From Prevotellaceae bacterium UBA1720 (GTDB lineage: Bacteria > Bacteroidota > Bacteroidia > Bacteroidales > Bacteroidaceae), in NCBI GenBank assembly GCA_002317475.1, contig DCIS01000063.1, positions 1-8,840 on the forward strand: 8,840 nucleotides of DNA, read 5' to 3'. The notes under the pieces were generated by a model, which saw only the letters and a list, made by a program, of their open reading frames with translations, was not told the origin of the DNA and did not search any database. The position numbers and the translations under genes are program-made. Positions within the stretch are counted from its first letter, which is position 1. Every line of letters begins with the position of its first letter. Positions 5,344-8,840 of the stretch are shown here, one piece after another.

Positions 5344-6186
5344 TCAGTCCTTCTCTTCAACTTCTTCGATATGGCGAATCCTGTTCTCCAGAAAGACGAG
5401 TGGTTGCAATGCCTCTGACAACGAACTGATGGGAGTGAACTCGTCCAGCTCCATCCATGGGTCGCCATTGAGTATCTGCTTGCCGTTGGACAGAATCAGA
5501 GCATGGCAATAGACCGGGAACTGGAAGTCGCAGTCGAGATGAAGCTGTGCCACATCCAGAGCCTTCTGACAGGGCATAACCTTTTCAAGCGTAGGCCCTA
5601 CAGGTTTACCGTCCGAATCCGGTTCCTCGTCAGCCTCCAGTATGATTGCCCCCACGGGAATGGCGTTTACAAACAAAACGAAGTCCCACCCGAATCCATC
5701 GTTGAGGCCACCATGCCAACCTTGTGCAAACTCGAAGGTGTTACGTTCGGGATGCTCCCAGTCGATGATATTGATGTGTCCGCTGTAGTCCTCTGGCTCC
5801 TCGTCCTCGGGAATCTCGTCCTCACTTCCGGCATAGTAGTTGAAGTCGATGCCTCGGAGTATCATCCTTCGGGCCAACTCGAAGGCATCCAGTGTGTCCA
5901 GATAGTTATGGTTGTTGGGATTGTCATCGTTGCATCGCCATGCCAGATGTTCCAGCTGCAGCGCGTACGACTCTAAGGCCCAGTAAGCCTCGCCAGTGTT
6001 TATCTTTTTCAAACAGTTCTCGAACCAGAAGAAGTTGTTGTCGATGTGCGGAGTCTTGTATTCCACACGGATATCGAACGTCCCGTTGGCCTTGTAGCGA
6101 CACTCATGCTCCGTCCACCCCAGGGCAACGAGTTCCTCCTTCATGCGCTTGCGAGCAGCCGCGAGTTTGCGAGATTTGTAGTACAT
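5344..6186 (-). CDS. Stand-alone HsdR N-terminal-like nuclease-fold protein, catalytic lysine absent
   Basis: The 280-residue product has an N-terminal basic helix (MYYKSRKLAAARKRMKEEL) and a helical region with an acidic patch (EDEIPEDEEPED, 122-133). A central segment resembles the HSDR_N domain of type I restriction subunits. INIIDWEHPERNTFEFAQG (138-156) matches the usual -LIDxxNPxxNxFxVVNQ-. WDFVLFVNAIPVGAIILEADE (167-187) matches -PDIVLFVNGLPLVVIELK-. FPVYCHALILSNGKQILNG (223-241) matches -LFxYNxLLVISNGxxAxxG-. D168 and E184 occupy the metal-binding positions, but the ExK lysine is replaced (EAD), so nuclease activity is doubtful. There is no helicase domain, unlike full HsdR at about 1000 residues. 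The start at 6186 is preferred because the longer frame (6219) would overlap the -7 element. The similarity is my pattern reading, not a search result. Confidence 0.65.
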   Translation of the reverse strand: MYYKSRKLAAARKRMKEELVALGWTEHECRYKANGTFDIRVEYKTPHIDNNFFWFENCLKKINTGEAYWALESYALQLEHLAWRCNDDNPNNHNYLDTLDAFELARRMILRGIDFNYYAGSEDEIPEDEEPEDYSGHINIIDWEHPERNTFEFAQGWHGGLNDGFGWDFVLFVNAIPVGAIILEADEEPDSDGKPVGPTLEKVMPCQKALDVAQLHLDCDFQFPVYCHALILSNGKQILNGDPWMELDEFTPISSLSEALQPLVFLENRIRHIEEVEEKD

Positions 6187-6206
6187 ATTGTGTATGATAT
6201 TTGGTG

Positions 6207-6214
6207 CAAAGTTA
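6207..6214 (-). promoter_or_regulatory. Promoter -7 element for the HsdR-like/coiled-coil pair
   Basis: The minus strand reads TAACTTTG at 6214-6207, an exact TAnnTTTG match, 21 nt upstream of the start codon at 6186. No well-spaced -33 element is clear; a TTTG at 6230-6227 is too close. The presence of this element implies that the pair can be transcribed separately from the DUF3987 gene. Confidence 0.5.
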
Positions 6215-6245
6215 AACAAATTATTTCAAATACTGCATGTCTAAA

Positions 6246-6285
6246 TCCCTTTTTCCGTAGCGTAACGTTACGCTACGCTACGGAA
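6246..6285. repeat. TCCCTTTTT-plus-palindrome repeat, left copy
   Basis: A perfect 22-bp palindrome occupies 6256-6277, with the core AGCGTAACGTTACGCT at 6259-6274. An extra CTACGG after it allows an alternative stem (TTCCGTAGCG at 6253-6262 with CGCTACGGAA at 6276-6285), so two folds compete. It is preceded by TCCCTTTTT. The same arrangement, in the same orientation, recurs at 8235-8268. It lies between the DUF3987 stop and the promoter of the HsdR-like gene. Without a T-tract on the correct side it is not a standard terminator for the DUF3987 gene. Confidence 0.8.
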
Positions 6286-6294
6286 TAAAGGTTT

Positions 6295-6338
6295 CAGGTT
6301 CCAGGTTGGTTCCTGAGCTTGCCGAAGGACAGGTTCCA
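6295..6338. repeat. Small repeats and hairpin after the DUF3987 gene
   Basis: CAGGTTCCA occurs at 6295-6303 and again at 6330-6338. Between them, TCCTGAGCTTGCCGAAGGA (6311-6329) resembles the CCTGAGCTTGTCGAAGG-type short repeat scattered between genes in many bacterial genomes. The segment lies directly after the DUF3987 stop codon in the direction of transcription. Confidence 0.5.
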
Positions 6339-6343
6339 AGGTT

Positions 6344-7720
6344 TTATGCCACCTTGCCCATGGCTTCTCCGACCAGGGTCTTCGAGAAGGTGCCGTCGGC
6401 ATTCTTCGTCACCCAACCGTTCTTGATCCAACGACTCACCACCGAGCGGTATCCGCTGGCCTTCTTGCCCAGGGCCTCATAGACAAGATGCACATCCTTG
6501 CTTGTGAAGGTACTCTGGAGCTGTACCAGAGCCCATGCATTTCGACAGCCGGTCACCACCACAGCCTGCAGGATTTCGGCATTTGCCTCGATGCTCTCGT
6601 TCATCTTCTCGCCAAAGTACTTCAGCTGGTAGTACAGCGCATACTCGCTTACCCAAAGGGCAAAGTCCAGCATCTTCTTCGTCACCTTCATGCCATCCAG
6701 CACATACAGGATGCATCCGGCACGGAAACCCATTACTGCTGCACGCTTACGGAAGGTATCGATACTCTGGTTGCCGCTGGCATCTGCCACCACCTTCTTC
6801 TCACGGCACCAATCCAACTGCTGGTGCTTCAGCTGAGGGATCTTCATGACATCGTCCTTCTCCTCTACAGCCATCAGCTTGTGCTGAATCTCTACAAGGG
6901 TCTTGAGGTTCTCCTCGGAACGTGCCTTCTCCTCGGCCTCATCGTCCATGTCATGAGGGAAGGAGCAGAAGCCCACACGGGTCACCAGACCGTCCTCGGC
7001 ATTCTTGTAGTGGTTCTTTACTGCCAGAGGCGTTCCCGAGGTTACCAGATTAACTGCAATAGGTACACGTGCGCTGGTGCCTGCTGTACTCTTGGTGTCC
7101 TGACCGCCAATCTCGGTGTCGAACATCAGACGCTCGTTGGCACCTCCGTCACGACTCCAGTTGCCTGGGACCTTGAGTGAGTCAATCTCGGGACAGACGA
7201 TGATGGCACGCTTCTTGCCAAGGTTCTTCAGGTTCTGGAAGAACTGTGACTTCGTTGTGTCTGCCATCATGATGCGTGTGCCCAGATGCGGATCCTTAGG
7301 TATGGGCGCGTCACCATTGGCAGCATTACACTCATCGGAGTACTCGTCATACTTCTTGCGCACCTCGTTGTCCTCCTTGATGATCTCTGAGATAAGAGCA
7401 TCCTGCATACGGGTCAGGGCACTCTTGCCATTCGACTGAGAGTCCATCAGACACATCTCGAATCCCATGTGATGCACCTCCTGGTTGCGGTAGAGGGCAC
7501 GGATGCCACCTCCCAGGGTACCAAGGAAGCCAAGAGACATGAATGCCATTACGCCCTGGCGATCCTTTGGATAAGGCTCCACGATAGCCTTGATTGCAGG
7601 GTGAAGAATACGTGGAAGCTGAGGAATACGGTCAGCCACCGTCTGCTCGTTTACGGCAGTCACTACGATATTGTCCTGGACAACACCGTTGTTTGGGTTT
7701 GTAGTAGAATTCTCTAGCAT
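6344..7720 (-). CDS. DUF3987/VirE-like P-loop ATPase (helicase or primase-helicase type)
   Basis: The 458-residue product has a Walker A-like loop, LMDSQSNGKSALTRM (91-105), with K99 and S100 in the nucleotide-binding positions. A Walker B-like strand follows, AIIVCPEIDSLK (172-183), with an acidic pair E178/D180. Then come a sensor-like strand, IAVNLVTSGTPLAV (221-234), and a candidate arginine finger, DGLVTRVGFCSFP (243-255). The last ~60 residues (TFTSKDVHLVYEALGKKASGYRSVVSRWIKNGWVTKN) form a winged helix-like DNA-binding tail. This order fits the DUF3987 group found in Bacteroidota mobile elements and predicted to be replication helicases. No primase domain is present in this frame. The start at 7720 is chosen over 7891 because the region upstream contains a promoter-like site and non-coding sequence. 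The 11-bp repeat array lies about 230-350 bp upstream. Function is family-based inference. Confidence 0.75.
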   Translation of the reverse strand: MLENSTTNPNNGVVQDNIVVTAVNEQTVADRIPQLPRILHPAIKAIVEPYPKDRQGVMAFMSLGFLGTLGGGIRALYRNQEVHHMGFEMCLMDSQSNGKSALTRMQDALISEIIKEDNEVRKKYDEYSDECNAANGDAPIPKDPHLGTRIMMADTTKSQFFQNLKNLGKKRAIIVCPEIDSLKVPGNWSRDGGANERLMFDTEIGGQDTKSTAGTSARVPIAVNLVTSGTPLAVKNHYKNAEDGLVTRVGFCSFPHDMDDEAEEKARSEENLKTLVEIQHKLMAVEEKDDVMKIPQLKHQQLDWCREKKVVADASGNQSIDTFRKRAAVMGFRAGCILYVLDGMKVTKKMLDFALWVSEYALYYQLKYFGEKMNESIEANAEILQAVVVTGCRNAWALVQLQSTFTSKDVHLVYEALGKKASGYRSVVSRWIKNGWVTKNADGTFSKTLVGEAMGKVA

Positions 7721-7778
7721 GATAGAAAATTTTAGGTTATGTATACTCAGACAAACACAGATTTTCTGCGTTCCGAGT

Positions 7779-7788
7779 GCAAAGGAAC
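7779..7788 (-). promoter_or_regulatory. Probable -7 region of the DUF3987 gene promoter
   Basis: The minus strand reads TTCCTTTGCA, a common Bacteroidota variant of TAnnTTTGc, about 60 nt upstream of the ATG at 7720. The small dyad GTTCC / GGAAC (7770-7774 and 7784-7788) surrounds it. No -33 element is clear. Confidence 0.4.
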
Positions 7789-7888
7789 GACATTTTTCCG
7801 GCATAAAAAAGGTTATCGAAATTAACGAAATCCCGTTTCCCCGTAAACGATTCCAATAATTCCGATAACGTAATTTGTGGGGGTGTTT

Positions 7889-8077
7889 CACCTCCGCTCC
7901 ACCTCCGCTGTAAGTCCCATTTTTCAGCAGAGGATGATGGGAGGTACTTCCTACGTGCTTCCTACGTACTTCCTACGTGCTTCCTACGTACTGCCTACGT
8001 ACATCCTACGTATTTCTACGAGTCATCTACGTAGGCTGCGTGGTATCTGCGTGGAGTCTGCGTAGTATCTGCTTGGT
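7889..8077. repeat. Iteron-like array of 11-bp phased repeats
   Basis: Twelve CT(A/G)CGT-type hexamers start at 7951, 7962, 7973, 7984, 7995, 8006, 8016, 8027, 8036, 8047, 8058 and 8069. Spacing is 11 bp in nine of eleven steps and 10 and 9 bp in the other two. The first units are near-perfect copies of (A/G)CTTCCTACGT. Later ones drift to TATCTGCGT-like units, and the seventh and twelfth vary in the hexamer (CTACGA, CTGCTT). Just before the array, CACCTCCGCT at 7889 and 7900 is also an 11-bp pair. The spacing puts every copy on roughly the same face of the helix, as in replication iterons or cooperative operator arrays. The array lies in the gene-free leader of the DUF3987 gene. A 62-codon frame across it is a by-product of the repeats. 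Confidence 0.85.
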
Positions 8078-8234
8078 ATCAAAGTAAAAATTTTTCCTTA
8101 CTACAGGAGTCCGTAATGCCTTCGTGATGGTTCCTAAATCCCTCCTAAACGGAAAATGATGTATTTGTCAGGATATTTCAACTAAAAGGACAACAGAACC
8201 GCCCCTTGGTGCCATCCGTCATAGAAAGTCCCAT
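8078..8234. other. Gene-free spacer between the array and the right palindromic repeat
   Basis: No gene, promoter with both elements, or strong hairpin is seen. The sequence is mixed in composition and connects the phased array to the right TCCCTTTTT/palindrome copy. Confidence 0.5.
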
Positions 8235-8268
8235 TCCCTTTTTGCGTAGCGTAGCGTAACGTTACGCT
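8235..8268. repeat. TCCCTTTTT-plus-palindrome repeat, right copy
   Basis: TCCCTTTTT at 8235-8243 is followed by GCGTAGCGTAGCG and the perfect 16-bp palindrome AGCGTAACGTTACGCT (8253-8268). This core is identical to the left copy at 6259-6274 and in the same orientation. The right copy has an additional GCGTAG unit and lacks the outer palindrome arm. The reading frame of the AraC remnant becomes open exactly at its right edge. Confidence 0.8.
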
Positions 8269-8282
8269 TGAAAAATAGGGTG

Positions 8283-8486
8283 ATGAACTTCGCCCACCCC
8301 ATCACCAAGGAAGAGCTGCCATATAGGCAGTATATCCGCATAGAATCGGCTTGCACCATGCTCCGCAACACAACGCTATCCATTGCAGAAATAGCCTATT
8401 CCTGCGGTTTCAATACTCCCTCAACCTTCAACCGCCTGTTTCAGGATAAAATAGGAATGACACCAGGAGAATACAGGAAACTATGA
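8283..8486 (+). pseudogene. Truncated AraC-family regulator (C-terminal HTH fragment)
   Basis: The 67 codons from ATG 8283 contain the second half of an AraC/XylS DNA-binding domain. YIRIESACTMLRNTTLSIAEIAYSCGF is the linker helix plus the start of the second helix-turn-helix. NTPSTFNRLFQDKIGMTPGEYRK is the diagnostic AraC signature. A complete domain needs about 100 residues with two HTH motifs, and a complete regulator also needs a sensor domain. Here most of the first HTH and everything before it are missing. The frame can be extended only to a TTG at 8268, which is the edge of the palindromic repeat, so the gene appears to have been cut at that repeat. A functional product is unlikely. 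Confidence 0.75.
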
Positions 8487-8708
8487 TGCCACAAATGCAA
8501 CAATTACTCTGAGGGTAACAAAAGTACTCATCGAAAGAAATGTTTATATGGCGCCAGTTTACACGCTTGAACCGAAGTAAAATCTGCAAACACCTGATAA
8601 TCAGTAGATATTAGTTTGTAATTTGAGATAATGATACCAAAATGTTCCCAAGTTATTGCGTAGAGCAGATTCTTTCCCGGGGTTGAAATATGAAACTGTT
8701 ATATAGCA
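8487..8708. other. Gene-free region after the AraC remnant
   Basis: Nothing with coding character longer than about 25 codons is seen on either strand. There is no clear promoter. The region ends at the hairpin at 8709-8749. Confidence 0.5.
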
Positions 8709-8749
8709 AAACGGCAATTTACAGTTGTTAACACTATAAATTGCCGTTT
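8709..8749 (-). terminator. Hairpin terminator reading leftward
   Basis: AAACGGCAATTTA (8709-8721) and TAAATTGCCGTTT (8737-8749) form a perfect 13-bp stem with a 15-nt loop. On the minus strand the stem ends in GCCGTTTT, a short U-tract. It lies 38 nt past the stop codon of the gene entering from the right, which suggests it terminates that gene. Confidence 0.6.
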
Positions 8750-8787
8750 CATACGTTTTATGGTATAGCTTTCATTCCTTGAGAATA

Positions 8788-8840
8788 TTATTTCCACAAG
8801 GGTTCCATTTCCCAGCCTTTCGGGAATCCCATTGCTGCAA
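8788..8840 (-). CDS. C-terminal end of a gene entering from the right
   Basis: On the minus strand the last codons read AAMGFPKGWEMEPLWK and stop at TAA (8790-8788). The MGFPxGW pattern is seen near the end of some phage-type DNA methyltransferases and related proteins, but sixteen residues are too few to name a family. The good hairpin terminator 38 nt downstream supports this being a real gene end. The start and main body lie outside the window. Confidence 0.4.
   Translation of the reverse strand, partial: AAMGFPKGWEMEPLWK

Noticed and set aside
6246..6285. Intrinsic terminator for the DUF3987 gene
   Set aside because: In the minus direction the stem is followed by A-rich, not T-rich, sequence, and the same palindrome recurs at 8253 where no gene ends.
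6488..7180. A 230-codon plus-strand frame opposite the DUF3987 gene
   Set aside because: Leucine- and histidine-rich antisense translation of a gene with Walker motifs; no motif of its own.
7877..8065. A 62-codon plus-strand frame across the repeat array
   Set aside because: Its SYVLPTYFLR-like repeats are the direct translation of the 11-bp units (three units make 11 codons). It has no independent coding signal.
7889..8077. CRISPR array
   Set aside because: Units are only 11 bp with almost no spacer and no cas genes nearby, so the array is iteron-like.

Overview
The window looks like a Bacteroidota chromosome segment, most likely Bacteroidales and perhaps Prevotella-like. The evidence is A-rich leaders, -7 promoter elements of the TAnnTTTG type, few Shine-Dalgarno sites, and protein families that resemble those order members. 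No rRNA, tRNA, CRISPR array or complete insertion sequence was seen.

Left half, plus strand (about 260-2970). A Bacteroidota-type promoter leads into a tightly packed gene string. It begins with a broken chimeric reading frame: an HU-like N-terminus, a frameshift, then the tail of another protein that may be a nitroreductase. Next come a YjbR/MmcQ-family protein, a stand-alone alanyl-tRNA-editing (AlaX-like) domain protein, a short frameshifted remnant that resembles the start of a NUDIX hydrolase, the fluoride channel CrcB, and a ketopantoate reductase-like protein. Gaps are 2-26 nt and one junction is an ATGA overlap, so this is probably one operon of housekeeping or stress genes. Two places in it show decay or homopolymer indels.

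Middle (2971-3371). This is a gene-free stretch rich in small repeats: alternating copies of a GTAAAAGCATAGCTTTT-like motif and a GC-rich hairpin repeat.

Right half, minus strand (7720 down to 3372). This is an accessory block. In order of transcription it holds a 458-aa DUF3987/VirE-like P-loop protein, a 280-aa protein whose centre resembles the N-terminal nuclease domain of type I restriction HsdR but lacks the usual ExK lysine, a 245-aa coiled-coil protein whose end looks frameshifted, and a two-gene HigBA-like toxin-antitoxin pair. Separate Bacteroidota-type promoter elements precede the DUF3987 gene, the HsdR-like gene and the toxin gene. Upstream of the DUF3987 gene lies an iteron-like array of twelve CT(A/G)CGT-type hexamers spaced almost exactly 11 bp apart. 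Two same-orientation copies of a TCCCTTTTT-plus-palindrome repeat (core AGCGTAACGTTACGCT) flank the DUF3987 gene and its array. The right copy abuts a truncated AraC-family gene.

Far right. After the AraC remnant there is a gene-poor stretch, a strong hairpin terminator reading leftward, and the last codons of a minus-strand gene that enters from beyond the window. The most interesting unit is the DUF3987 / HsdR_N-like / coiled-coil cassette with its phased repeat array, which could be a mobile or defence-related module. Its function is inferred only from architecture.
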